DNA of 64,000 nt from Malus domestica (taxonomy: Eukaryota; Streptophyta; Magnoliopsida; Rosales; Rosaceae), in NCBI RefSeq assembly GCF_042453785.1, contig NC_091676.1, positions 2,487,501 through 2,551,500 on the forward strand, given 5' to 3'. Shown piece after piece: positions 1 to 10,620 of this stretch. Position 1 is the first letter of the stretch; each line of letters opens with the position of its first letter. Under the pieces are notes generated by a model, which did not search any database, was not told where the DNA came from, and worked only from the letters and a program-made list of their open reading frames with translations. A program made the position numbers and the translations under genes.

Positions 1-1825
1 TTTAGAAAGTCCCTACGCGCTTCTCAAAAAAAAATTAATGGGCAACTTTATGGGTTATTACCATATAATTGTGTAGCTAGGGTTAGGGTTTTTGGGTGGA
101 TGAGGTGAATGCGTGGTGGGTCATTTGCATAGAACCCTGTGCATGCATGGAACTTCGAAGCAGACAAATGGTCCGGATTTCAGCTAAATCCCAGCTCTGT
201 GCAATGCAAATTATGCAATACGAAGGAAAAGGCCGGATGATTGAGCAATAAGACTCTCTCGTTTTAACGTTTTAATACGTCAGCTTAATCGTTAATTATA
301 CACAGAAAGATGAACTAATAATAATAATCATGATGAAGCTAATGAAGAACGTAAAGATTAAGTTTAGGCAACGTTAAGATGATCCTTTTTGTAGAGTTAT
401 GATTAGCGAGCATGCATATTCCTCTATATGCCCGCATGATCAAACCGGATCACATGATATCTTTTCGGCCATGCATGTTTTGATGCTTCAAACTTTAAAG
501 CTAAATCATTATATTTTCAGTGGGTTGGGTTCAAAGATCTCTACCTTTTCAAATCACAAATGTCTTAGATTTTCCTCTTTACACACTATGTATTAGCAAG
601 AAATCAGGGCATGGTCATATGTCTCCAAAATATATAAATACTAGCTTAAATTGTACTGATCAAGGCTATCCACAACTCATTTTTACTTTTAACACACCGT
701 TCTCAATTTCCGATCATCGAATTAAATGAATTGAAGAAAATTAATGGTCAAAATTAATCAGGAATAAAAATGGATGTGTGAACAACACTATTGTTTTTAA
801 AATATACTTTAAAATGAGAAATATCAGCCAAATCGTCTACTTTCAACTCAACACGTAACATTATACACCATATTAACTTGTAGTCTCTAGATATCCATGA
901 AAATATCTCTCAAATTATTGATAGTTTGTCAAAAGGAAGATCGTGTGGGTGGTTTGATTGCCTTAACCCAAGAAACAAACAAAGAAAATGAAGCAAAATC
1001 ACTTTGCCAAGGATACGTCCATGACATGATAAAGTAAAAGTTTATAAAGACAATGCATAAGTCAGCGCTCAGATTCTTTGTCTGTCACTTTACCAATTAT
1101 TTTCTCTATTAACTATTTAAAAAATATATATCTGGTGTTTTGAATTGTCATGAACAAATGGATGATACTGTGCAAACCAGTCCACAAGAAGTTGGTGGAC
1201 TGTCTCCATCTGTGTTTTTTCAGAACATTACCTCGAACAGCCGTCTGATCCTGATCAAACGACTTGTGTTTTGACAACAATTATGTGTGGTAGTTGTCGT
1301 GAAAGTTGACATTCTGATCCATCATGGAGCAATAATAAATGGGACCCATTACGCATTTGGGGGTAGGGCCCCAGCTCCTGATCGTAGAATTTGAGGACTA
1401 GCATTTTTCATGCTCAGCCTCACTGAGTGGCCTCCTACAGTCCTCCTCCTGCAAAATATATTTAAAAGTTGATCATATCATCGTTATTAATTAACACGCC
1501 AAGTTTTACGTCTTGATTACGTCATTTGTTACATCAAGTGAACGCTGATAATCTTCTTCATCTAGTGGTTGGCCTTAGGGTTAAACCTTTTTTATAAGGA
1601 AAGTTATAAAAAAACTTGAAAACTTTGGGTTTAACGATAAAGATAAAATAAAAAATAAAGTTAATAGTAACATGATTGATTGTTTAGTGTAAAAATGTGA
1701 TTTTTTGTTAAAGATAACAGTACTATTAAGTTTTTCGTTAAAGTTCTATTTTTTATATTATTTTGAATGTAATTGTGTTATTTACTCACCCAAAATTAGT
1801 CACATCCTAGATCAATTCACTAATA
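1..1825. other. AT-rich intergenic DNA, no gene seen
   Basis: Short ORFs here have no recognisable domain, no splice context and no codon bias that would mark a gene. The only structure I can support is a dispersed repeat near 1600-1746, listed separately. Confidence 0.6.
1600..1746 (+). repeat. Dispersed repeat copy 1 (three copies in window)
   Basis: This segment shares a run of motifs (AACTTTGG..TTTAACGATAAAGATAAAATAAA, a tract reading TTTTTAGTGTAAAAATGT-like, and TTTTTCGTTAAAG) with 41331-41478 (opposite strand) and 48749-48857 (same strand). It is probably a short non-autonomous element or its fragment. I see no clear terminal repeats or target duplication, so the class is unassigned. 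Confidence 0.55.
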
Positions 1826-2806
1826 GCGTATTTACGTGCCCGTAATCAAAATCAAAATAAGGAGTTGAATTCCGATTACAGAGTATTGAACCGTTTACTA
1901 ATTTTGGAGGAATCAAAAGTGTGGTGGGGCCCACACGAAAGAGGGAATCCAACTCCCCAAATTGAAGGAATTGAAATCCCTATATAGATGTGGTATCTGA
2001 GTTCCGGAAGATTGAGGTAATGGGAATGCATTTGTCCTGCCTATTATGCCCTCTGATTATTTTTATAATTTCAAGTCTACCACTCAACTCACCGCTCCCC
2101 ATCGCTCCTTTTGCACTCTGCTTCATGCAGCACACCTCACCTTCCAGTTCCACCTCCCCGTGCGACCTTCACTACCCAACCCACCAACTCAAGAACTACA
2201 TCCACGTATTCCGAAATTGGATTAAAAAATCAATCACCCAAACCCTGAAAATAAACAATTCAAACCATACTAAAACCCACAGATGCGAGGAAGCAATCAT
2301 TCAAAAACCCATAAAATTATGAAATACTTTGCGGGCATAAGAGGTGGTGGCTATGGGGTAGGGTGAGTGGGGAAGATGGAGGTGAGGGCAGGGATAAAAG
2401 ATATGAAAAATTGCAGGGAGAGAGGAGTGTTCTATTCAAATGGGTTTGAATAAGGGCATTATTGATACCACGGGTCTCCTCGAGGAAGAAAAGAGAATCG
2501 TGGCTCTGGTGAAGAGCACGGGTACTTCCAAGGGAAGCAGGGAATGATGAGATTTGCATAGATTTTCTAATAAATTTGTATACAAATTTAATTTTTTTGA
2601 AGAAGGGCATTATAGTAATCACATTGGTTTTCATTCCGATTAAGGTGAATTAGTAAACAACTTATATGAATTCAATACTATTTTTATTCCGATTCCAGAA
2701 TATTTAAGTAAACAACTTCAACATGAATCTGATTTTGATTCCTTTTCATTTTAATTCCTCATCAATTCAATTCGTCTCGTTTTGATTCCGGTTACGTAAA
2801 CAGACC
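1826..2806. mobile_element. Non-autonomous DNA transposon with terminal inverted repeats
   Basis: The left end (GCGTATTTACGTGCCCGTAA) and the reverse complement of the right end (GGTCTGTTTACGTAACCGGA) match over about 27 bases, giving an element of roughly 980 bp. Inside are two short overlapping ORFs of 105-110 codons on opposite strands without recognisable domains, so no transposase is encoded. The target-site duplication is not clear, so the superfamily is undetermined. The interior could be captured host sequence, but I recognise nothing. Confidence 0.55.
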
Positions 2807-3766
2807 ATAAGAGTATAACTTGTACGTAATAAAAACAACCTAATTGTATTAGAGAAGTGAACTCCTAGTTGAGAATGAATTTCAAGTTTCCATTTTATAC
2901 GGCATGTTCTGAATTCGATTCTTAATGTTGTGTAAATCACACTATAATAGCAAAAACATTGCTAAAATACCTCTGTAAATATTTCCGTCACGTATAAAAA
3001 CTAAACAAATTAAGATTATCCATGCATACACATAAGCATTTTTAAAGTTTGACAGTGATAACCCATGAAACTAGTCGAGTCATCCCGAATCCCAACCCCA
3101 GTTCATGATTCTAATTTCATCATATCCATCCAGAAAAAGGAGAAGGAGAGAAAGCAAGCAACATCCAGAAGTAGCGAAGAAAAAATAAAATGAAATTACA
3201 ATCATTGGATACTCGAGAAATATCGAGTTGTCGTCGTCCTCGTCAGGAAAATCCAATAAAGCGCCATGTGTTCCTTGACTGTCTAGTGGTTGGTGGACAG
3301 GAAGCGGCGCGTGAGGCCTCGATAGTCCATCTCAGCTAGCACCGCGTTGGTCCCCTCCCAACCCCCGAACCCTTTTTAGCCGTTTCAGGTCAAATACGGC
3401 GCCCCATTGGACCAGAAAGCAGCGTCCAACCGAGCCAGCACGCACGCTTCCGCATTGGATCCCTCGTAGGCATGTAAAAGCCCAAATAAAGAAAGAAAAG
3501 GAGTTACTGTTCTTCTTCTTTTTTTAACTGTGGTTAATGGAGGCCAGGTAACATGACTGACTACAAACTTAATGGAGAAATAAATTAGGGTACTTCATGT
3601 ATTTTATCTTAATTGTTGATTTGCACTCGAAACTTTTATTTTGGGCAATTTCTCCTTGAATAATTATAAATATTTAAATTCACCGCTACTGTTATGTTAT
3701 TTTTCACTTGTTATTTCGTTTAGTTTTATTTCTACAAATGTTAATTTTAACAACGTTAGTTGTTAA
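2807..3766. other. Intergenic DNA with a GC-rich island
   Basis: No gene is visible. Positions 3240-3480 are strikingly richer in G+C than the surroundings and contain several GGCGC and CCATTGG-like words; the rest is AT-rich. Confidence 0.5.
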
Positions 3767-4145
3767 GACCATCTCCAACCCTTGGGCTAAAAACCAAATT
3801 TTTTAGCCCATAAAATTTAGCTTTTAGTCCAGAAACATCTTTTCTGCTCCAACCCTTCTACCCTAAAATTTTAGCCCGGAATTATTAAAGAATGAAATTA
3901 GCCTAAATTTTTTTCTTAAATCAATTTAAAAAAAAAAATATGTAGATTATTGTAAATTAATTTTATGAACATTTTAATCTAAAAAAATTTAAATTCCGAT
4001 AAACATTTCACATTTAGCCCGGGGGGAAAGCTGGGGGGTATTTGGCCCAGAAATAGCATTTGTCATTTAGCCTAAAATTTTAGCATGGGTTGGAGAGTGT
4101 TTGGGGGGGGGTAATTCGGCTTTTAGCCCAGGGTTGGAGATGGTC
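3767..4145. mobile_element. Tourist-like MITE (PIF/Harbinger type)
   Basis: The element begins GACCATCTCCAACCCTTGGG and ends with the inverse CCAGGGTTGGAGATGGTC. It is flanked on both sides by the trinucleotide TAA (3764-3766 and 4146-4148). A 3-bp TAA/TTA target duplication with such ends is the hallmark of PIF/Harbinger MITEs. At 379 bp it is too short to encode a transposase. The arms stay complementary well into the element, so a transcript would fold into a long hairpin. Confidence 0.85.
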
Positions 4146-4210
4146 TAAGAAGAGATTTTGGCTAAAATAAAAATTTTAAGACACTATTATTCATAAGTTC
4201 AGTTAAAAAA

Positions 4211-4420
4211 GGATTTGGATTGTCTACCCTCCCCATGCCCACTTATTTCTGTGGTCACAGTTAAATCACATCAACATTTTATATTCATATTACTTTTTCT
4301 CTTATTATTTCTATAAAAAAAATTCATATAAAATGTTGACATGGTTTAACCGTAACCACATAATATAAAAGGGCATGAGAATGGTATGGGATGGAGAGGG
4401 CAGACTGACAATCCAAGTCT
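4211..4420. mobile_element. Foldback MITE, family A copy 1
   Basis: The left end GGATTTGGATTGTCTACCCT and the right end (GACAATCCAAGTC) are inverted repeats. The middle halves are also complementary (ACATCAACATTTTATAT against ATATAAAATGTTGACATGG). The same element, diverged, lies at 38906-39107, which supports its being a mobile repeat. Confidence 0.75.
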
Positions 4421-4850
4421 GTAAAAAAATCGGCACAAGATGCTATTAACAGTTTTTTTTTTTTTTTGTTGATGAGTTTTAAAAAAAATCTATTTAGTTT
4501 ACTTGGCCTTCCCTTTTTTGTTTTGGGTCCTCTCTTTTTCTTTTATTTTTTTATAAACGATATTATCTATATTAAGAGTGGGAGAGTAGGCTAATCCTCA
4601 CAATAAGCAAGTTATAATAATATAATTCAAATTTAATTTTGACGAGAATCAAATTTTTTCTATTTAGGGGTCTCTTTATTCTTTTATATTGTCTTGGAGT
4701 GATTTGTCATCTTTGATATGATATATCATTTTAGGGATATGCCCTTCGCATAAGGTAGTGATTTAATATTATTTCAGGGGACGAGGATTTGAGTATTCCG
4801 GTCGCTCTGTGTGAGATTTGGGTACTGGGGATTCCTCCATCAATATCGAA
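4421..4850. other. AT-rich intergenic DNA, nothing seen
   Basis: Poly-T and AT-rich sequence with no supported feature. Confidence 0.5.
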
Positions 4851-4890
4851 AGAGACAATGACTGGGCTCCTCCCCTTGGTCACAAAGAAC

Positions 4891-5058
4891 GGAGCTTGGC
4901 TGTTGAAAAATCAGCAGCAGCTCCTGCTGCTAGCAAATTACAGGTAGATATGTGTTCAAGTAATAAATTTTTTAATCACAACTTTAACACGTGTTTATCC
5001 GTAATTCACTAACAACAGGAGTTGTTGCTGATTTTTTCAGCAGCCAAGCTTTCTCCGG
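4891..5058. ncRNA. Strong foldback, MIRNA-like candidate
   Basis: The arm at 4891-4930 (GGAGCTTGGCTGTTGAAAAA and the following CAGCAGCAG/CTCCTG block) is nearly the reverse complement of the arm at about 5016-5058. This gives a stem of about 40 bp with an 80-90-nt AT-rich loop. A direct repeat (AATGACTGGGCTCCTCCCC and AATGACCGGGCTCCTCCCC, near 4857 and 5075) flanks the structure. Size and pairing would suit a plant microRNA precursor. A small foldback transposon is equally possible, and I do not recognise a mature sequence. Confidence 0.4.
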
Positions 5059-5237
5059 TCATAAATCTTAACAATGACCGGGCTCCTCCCCTCAGTCATA
5101 AATCTTAATAATTAACAGGCTTTAACTTTCAAACAGAAATTAAAAGGATTGGATACTACAGCCTCCTCATGTAAAACGACAAGTAATAAGATTAGAGGGA
5201 AAAAAAAACAAGGTAAGGAACAAGTTATGAACCACGA

Positions 5238-5366
5238 AGGATGTATGGAACATCTAAATCAGAGAACTGGCTCATAGTCACATATAGCATTTCAGCACAC
5301 AACTTTTCTTGTTCGTTTTTGTTGTGTTCTTCCCAATCTCCACATTCCACAACTTCCTGCTACTTC
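5238..5366 (-). ncRNA. miR482/2118-like hairpin 0, eroded (unit I)
   Basis: The plus-strand segment 5327-5348 (TTCTTCCCAATCTCCACATT) is, read on the minus strand, a typical miR482-5p-like arm. The following CCACAACTTCCTGC block matches the equivalent part of the hairpin at 8857-8992. The partner arm around 5238-5270 is only partly complementary, so this looks like a decayed member. It occupies the third position in unit I, matching the 8.9-kb hairpin in unit II. Confidence 0.35.
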
Positions 5367-5447
5367 TACCTTCCCATTCTATTCCTTTCTCTATTTTATT
5401 TCCCCTCACAACTATACACCTAATTTTTCGAGGGAACAAACTAAGCA

Positions 5448-5610
5448 GGGAAAGTAAGGGAAAGAGACCAAAAGACATGGAATCATTGGCCTTGGTGGTT
5501 TTAGGGAGAGAAGAAAAACCTCCCATCATATCAGATATATGAAGTTTTAAGGTTTTCTCTTCTTCCTAACCCACTAAAGCCAATAATTCCATGTTATTTC
5601 TCTCGTTCCG
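5448..5610 (-). ncRNA. miR482/2118-like hairpin 1 (unit I)
   Basis: The arms 5448-5513 and 5553-5610 are complementary. On the minus strand the 5' arm reads ATTGGCTTTAGTGGGTTAGG.. and the 3' arm TCTCTCCCTAAAACCACCAA.., with about 40 nt between. The lower stem shares the block found in the other hairpins of this cluster (CATGGAAT..ATTGG against CCAAT..ATTCCATG). A miR482-like 22-mer would lie on the 3' arm at about 5488-5510 on the minus strand. The family assignment is by pattern only. Confidence 0.5.
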
Positions 5611-5670
5611 TCCTACAGTCCTACTGCTTTCTCTCTATTTTATTACAAACCTTTTTTCTATGCAGGAAAA

Positions 5671-5820
5671 GTTAGGGAAGGAGATGAAAGGGCATGGAAT
5701 CGTTGGCTTGAGTGGTTTTAAGAAGAGAAAATACTCCACTTTATGATTTTCATATTTGTGGATTTTTCTTCTTCCAAATCCACTCAAACCAATAACTACA
5801 AGTCTCTCCTCTTTTTCCCC
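5671..5820 (-). ncRNA. miR482/2118-like hairpin 2 (unit I, promoter-proximal)
   Basis: Arms 5671-5730 and 5765-5820 form a long imperfect stem including the basal pairing TAGGGAAGGAGA with TCTCTCCTCTTTTTCCCC. The miR482-like strand would be about 5705-5726 (minus, TCTTCTTAAAACCACTCAAG). It starts about 45 nt downstream of a minus-strand TATA box at 5864-5870. The equivalent promoter-proximal member of the duplicated unit is the hairpin at 9270-9440. Confidence 0.55.
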
Positions 5821-5860
5821 CTCCTTTCTATTTTATTCTCTCCAGAAGGAGAAGATGGGA

Positions 5861-5870
5861 TGTGTATATA
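5861..5870 (-). promoter_or_regulatory. TATA box for hairpin unit I
   Basis: Read on the minus strand this is CTATATACACATCCCATCTT. It lies 45-60 bp upstream of the first hairpin, and the surrounding 100 bp is conserved in the same position at 9480-9580 beside unit II. Shared promoter-like sequence argues that both units are read on the minus strand. Confidence 0.5.
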
Positions 5871-5959
5871 GTGGAAGAGGGAGAGATCAAAGTACAAATG
5901 GTGGGTGAGACTTCTAGTTCCTGAATTCAAAAGCATTGAATTTGAACGCATGCAGCTGG

Positions 5960-8840
5960 CTCCTCTGCCTGGGAAGATTATGGGAGCTATGGTGCAGTCT
6001 GACATATTGATTCTCTCCAGAGCACTAGACGACAGCCTATACGAGCTTCATGTTGGGCTTCTCTTACCAATTTACCATAGCTCGGACTTTCAGTTTCAAG
6101 AATAACAAAACGAATGCTCAGCCATCTTCAACCGACTCGATCAAGGTGTTATAGGGTAAAAAATAGCTCGAAATGACACGAAAATCGTTTTCAATCGAGG
6201 GCTAGGCCAAATGGCTTATAGGCCCCACTAGGCCCAAACCTCTAAATCAGGCCAGCTGGTTGGCCATTTCTAGCCAGCTAGAGCCAGCCTCCAGTCTAGC
6301 CCTCCAACGCCAGAATGTCAAGTTTGACATTTTATCAGCTGTCCAGCTCCAGATTGTCAAGCTCGACATTTTGCCAATCCTCCAACTCAGCCTAATTGAA
6401 TGCTAACGGCGACATGAAGTCAACATGACGCCATCTAGCAACGGTTGGCTAGCGTCATGTTGTTGTTAGGTTACCGTTGGAATTTGATATATATATATAT
6501 TTTTTTTACGAATTTAAAAAAAAATTCTAATTTTTTTTCTATAAATACCTACATCATTCCTACAACATTGAAAGCTTAATATGAGAAGTGTCATGTTAAT
6601 AAGAATCTTATTTAAATTTGCAACACAACCAATACATCTCGACACGTGGCACCCGAAATCCTATCCGATAAATTATTAAGATTACATAAAGATAAGAAAT
6701 TTGGAGAGTTACTCACTTTAACGATATGTGTAACTCTATATCCTATCCAAAAAATTATTGAAATTACATAAAGATAAGAAATCTGGAGAGTTACTCACGT
6801 TAGCGACATGTGACACACCCCGACCCGGAATGTCCACTAGGACTCCAAATCAAGCTGTGCTGGCTGACACCAGGAACAAGTGTCACTTGAAATCATATCC
6901 AAAAAATTATTGAGATTATATAAAGATACGAAATCCGGAGGCTATTCATTTGGCAACAAGTGGCACTCAAATATGTTCGAAAACCTTATTTTAATATGGT
7001 AGTTTAATTTAATTAAAATAATAAATTATGTTTGGCCTATGATCCTTTGGCCTTCTCAGTTGGAGATGATTTTTTATCAAAGGGTTATGTTTGGCCTATG
7101 GTCCCCTGGCTCCATCGGTTAGAGATGGTATAAAATATGGCATAGTACTGTTCATTAAAATATAATTTCTTGCAGAGCTATAGAGTTAAAAGGAGCTCTT
7201 TGGCCCTACTTCGATTGGAAATTACCTCATATGTTGGTTTTAGGTTTGGATCAACGCTTACTCGCGAAACACGATAATGAGATGTTATCTTTGTCATATA
7301 TGATTTTATCTCTTTTTTTTTTTTTTTAGGAAAGAAAATCATTTAGTAAACATTATAACTTATTTTCCAGGTATGATTTTCATGGTCAAATGGTTTGGAC
7401 ATTTGTTATATAATAACGTTTTTGACATAAGATTTCATGGTTTTATGGCCTGTTTTCTCTATGTTCTATTTGATATGATTCGAAAATGTTTTGTAGTTTT
7501 TTGTTCGATTGACAAAAGGAAAGAAAAGAAACAAGTAAACAGGTGAAATACAACACGTGACATATTGTAAAATCTATAAATGGTTCATAATTAGACACGA
7601 TATGTTAACATGTTTGATTGAGTTAAGCATAATTTCACCCGGCCCGAAATTGACAAGAGTCGCGTTGTTAGACATAAAGAATGATATATGAAATGTTTGA
7701 GCGTTGTGTTACTATATCCCCAGTCCATGTCCACAGACGGTCATAATTCCATGCAACCTCACCCTTTGCCTCTCTTGCATTAATTTGTCGAATAACGATA
7801 ACAACTTTTATTAATTAATTACTCTCTAATTGGGATTAAGCTCTTGTGGCTATGAGTAATCTTTCAAGGTATTTTTGGTGGGTTAGTTGAGATAGGTTTG
7901 TGACGAATTAAAATAGACTTGATTTCAGTCATTTATTCATTGTGGCAAAATATGAGATGGATATAAATGGACATGATAGGTTATAAATCCACAATAGAGG
8001 AGGTTATCCAACATATTCTTATACATACGTTACAAGTCTTGCCTTACATGTCTTTGCCAATCCAATTATAATTGAAGGTCCAATCCCATCCAGCTCACCA
8101 TATATGTCAGGGTTAAGCTCGTCTCTAGTGTCAGTTGGAACATAAGAAATGATGCAATTTCTCATTAATTTTGGCGTAAAATTTTATGATACAAATTAAT
8201 TTTCAGGCTTTAAACGATGCATATAACACATACTTGATTAATTAATACTAGCAAACATTTGCACAACAGTTTGAGTTTTTGACTAAAAACTATTGAGATT
8301 ATGAATCCCACAATCAGGAAAAGTAGCGAATTTGCAAGTGTTTATAAGGAGTTATACGATTCCTCATATTGTCAATTGATTCCAACTTCATTCACGGTAT
8401 CAGATTGATCAAGGTCTTATATACATGGTCCAATGAGATCGGAATACATAGTACAAAAATACAACGTTGTAACATTTGGTTCAATAAGATCGGTTAACCA
8501 GGTCAATAATATTGTCATAATGATTTGTCATCGATAATAAGATTTGGTTCCAAAATTTTCAACGTGAATTTTAATTTTTTTTATACAATGGTAAAATTGA
8601 TTACAAAGAAAAGTTACAAAGCAAATGTCCACAATAATTACACAAAGGAAAAGTGGATTAAGAAGTCGCAAAGAGATTTCCAAATTTCTCACTGTTAGAA
8701 AACAACTCCAAATTGCCAAAAACCAAGGATCATCTTCGTGAAAATTAGATGAAGCTGCAAAGTATGATTAATTAATATAATGCATCTTTAACGAATACTA
8801 CTTAATTAGGAAGAAAATTAGATGAAGCTGCCGATGGAAG
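5960..8840. other. Intergenic repeats, no gene seen
   Basis: The region holds a near-perfect palindrome at 6427-6467 (AACATGACGCCATCTAGCAA with its inverse). It also holds about three diverged direct repeats of 100-130 bp at 6640-6950 (each with a TTACATAAAGATAAGAAAT-like core) and a short doublet at 7030-7130 (GTTTGGCCTATG). These look like remnants of unclassified transposons. Nothing in it resembles a gene. Confidence 0.5.
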
Positions 8841-8856
8841 AAAATGCAGGAAAAGA

Positions 8857-8992
8857 TAGGGAAAGAGATGAACAGTAGGAAATCGTTGAAATGAGCGGTA
8901 TTGGAAAGAACTTTTCTTTTTCTTTTTCAAAGATTGTGTTCTTTCCACTCCGCTCATTTCGACAACTTCCTGCCACTCCTCCCTTTCCCCTT
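8857..8992 (-). ncRNA. miR482/2118-like hairpin 3 (unit II)
   Basis: Arms 8857-8912 and 8938-8992 pair almost perfectly around a 25-nt loop. On the minus strand the 3' arm at 8888-8909 begins TCTTTCCAATACCGCTCATT. This is close to the 22-nt miR482 consensus (TCTTTCCxAxxCCxCCCATT as I remember it). The 5' arm at 8940-8963 reads GAAATGAGCGGAGTGGAAAG, the expected star strand. This is the best-paired member of the cluster. The usual role of miR482/2118 is cutting NBS-LRR resistance-gene mRNAs at the P-loop and triggering phased siRNAs; target use here is inference. Confidence 0.65.
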
Positions 8993-9073
8993 ACTCCTTT
9001 GATCACCATTTTATCTCCCCCCACAACTAGAAATGCACCTCTTCCTCTGATGGAACAAGCTAAGTAGGAAAAG

Positions 9074-9227
9074 CTAGGAAAAGAGACGAAAAGGTAGGGA
9101 ATCATTGGAATGAGGGGTTTTGGGGAGAGAAAAAAACACCACTTTATGAATTTATGTGAGTTATTTTTTTTCTTTCTTCCCAATCCGCTCATTCCACTAA
9201 CTCCATGCCTCTCCTCTCTTTCCCCCT
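9074..9227 (-). ncRNA. miR482/2118-like hairpin 4 (unit II)
   Basis: Arms 9074-9130 and 9171-9227 form a long stem with a 40-nt AT-rich loop. Minus-strand 3' arm at 9107-9129 begins TCTCTCCCCAAAACCCCTCA; the 5' arm near 9174-9196 contains GGAATGAGCGGATTGGGAAG, a canonical miR482-5p pattern. The basal stem (CTAGGAAAAGAGACGAAAAG with CCTCTCCTCTCTTTCCCCC) is shared with the sister hairpins. Confidence 0.65.
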
Positions 9228-9269
9228 TAATCCTTTATGTTTTAATTTCCTTAGCGACTTAAATTAAAC

Positions 9270-9440
9270 AGGAAACGGTAGGGAAAGAGTAAAAAGGCAT
9301 GGAATCATGGGTGTAAGTGGTTCCGAAAGAATAATCTCCACTTTCTGATTTAATTTTTTTAAATAGTTGTGGGTTTTTTTTTCTTTATTTCCGATCCACT
9401 TACACCAATAACTCCATGCCACTCCTCTCCTTCCCCCTTC
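9270..9440 (-). ncRNA. miR482/2118-like hairpin 5 (unit II, promoter-proximal)
   Basis: Arms 9270-9332 and 9379-9440 pair across GGCATGGAATCATGGGTGTA and its partner TACACCAATAACTCCATGCC. The 3' arm candidate on the minus strand is about 9309-9331 (TTCTTTCGGAACCACTTACA). It lies about 60 nt downstream of the minus-strand TATA at 9499-9506 and corresponds to hairpin 2 of unit I. The variable middle with conserved base is what all cluster members show. Confidence 0.6.
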
Positions 9441-9498
9441 CCCTTTTTATTTGATTTTCCATAGCTCACATAGAAGAAGAAGAAGATGGTGTGTTTGT

Positions 9499-9506
9499 AT
9501 ATATAA
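9499..9506 (-). promoter_or_regulatory. TATA box for hairpin unit II
   Basis: Minus strand: CCCATTATATATACAAACAC, 60 bp upstream of hairpin 5. The neighbouring CTCTCCCTCTCCC tract and the AAAAGCCTCACCAACC block recur beside unit I at 5870-5920. Confidence 0.5.
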
Positions 9507-9619
9507 TGGGAGAGGGAGAGGATAAAAGTACAGGGGTTGGTGAGGCTTTTAGTTTCGGAATTCGAACGACTTGAAACACGCATTGATTGGAACTTGAATG
9601 CATTCAGCTGGCGTGCTGG

Positions 9620-10500
9620 CGTGCTTGCATGGACGACTGGCTGTGTTGTATGGGCTTCACATTACATTGGGCTTGTTTATTTTGGGCCTTGAGTTTACAA
9701 TTTAATCATAGCCCAAATTTGGAACGAAACTGAACCAAGGTAGACTAGAAGACGTGTTCAAAGCTCAAATCCACCTTGACCTAAAAGTCCTCCAACTCCT
9801 TCTCTATCAAGTCTCTAAAGTTAGGTCTGTGTTGTTGGTCACAGGCACAACTCATCTATTAGTATGTCTTACCATATATCATATCATCGCACAAGGGATT
9901 TGAAAGCACCATTTCTTTTCGTATTCCATAAAATCCTATATGTGCTAGTGAACACTCTGTTTTTTGTCTTTGTTTTTATTTTAGTAAATAAAAATTTTTG
10001 TGTTTCATTTTGTTTATTTATTTATTTTAAATACAGTTGGAATGAATATCTTTTATCTTTCAAATCACGGTTAGTGCAAATACAATGATTGCGAGTTGAA
10101 ATTTTGTAAAGGTGCATTTTTTTTCATCACCTTCAAGGGATGGTAATGATCATACTTTATTTTTCACCATTTAATGAGTTTAAATTTCGAGATATGTGTA
10201 ATGGATATACACAAATATTAAATTATTAAGGTCTCAATCTTTCAGATACAACGGATTTAGAATTAATCCACATATCTAATAAAAAATAAATGTTAGAAAA
10301 TATTAAACAAGGCAAAAAATGGGCAAATCAAACTATTAATGAAAAATAGCACTGCAAAAAACAAATATTAAAGTAGGAAGATGATTAGTTAAGAAGAAAA
10401 TGAGATCACGTCACAGATAAGTTCTGCACTGTGTGGACCCATTTTGGGTGCAGAAGATCCTGTCGGCTCTCTCAAAAGTTCAAGGCAAGAGTAGAAGCTA
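9620..10500. other. AT-rich intergenic DNA, no gene seen
   Basis: Only short ORFs without domains. No repeat structure stands out. Confidence 0.5.
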
Positions 10501-10511
10501 ATGGAGGATAA

Positions 10512-10620
10512 GTTAGGGAAAGAAAGAGATGCGAAAAGTCGTTAGAATGAGCAGTTTTGGAGACAACTCTAGAATACTTTCGTGTTCTTCCCAAAATTCA
10601 TATTTTAACAACTTTATGCA
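10512..10620 (-). ncRNA. Eroded miR482/2118-like hairpin 6
   Basis: AAGTTAGGGAAAGAAAGAGA with GTCGTTAGAATGAGCAGTTT (left arm, 10512-10567) and GTTCTTCCCAAAATTCATAT with AACAACTTTATGCAACTCAT (right arm, 10583-10620) keep the shape of the cluster members but pair poorly in the middle. A stretch at 10760-10800 (GGAATGGAGGGGGTGGGGAA) resembles a miR482-5p arm on the plus strand without a good partner. Both look like relics of the same family. Confidence 0.35.

Noticed and set aside
1990-2634. Overlapping ORFs of 110 and 105 codons on opposite strands
   Set aside because: They lie inside an inverted-repeat transposon, have low-complexity composition and no recognisable domain.
8818-9192. 124-codon ORF on the minus strand
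   Set aside because: It runs through two hairpins of the miR482-like cluster; its sequence is explained by the stem-loops and their purine/pyrimidine bias.
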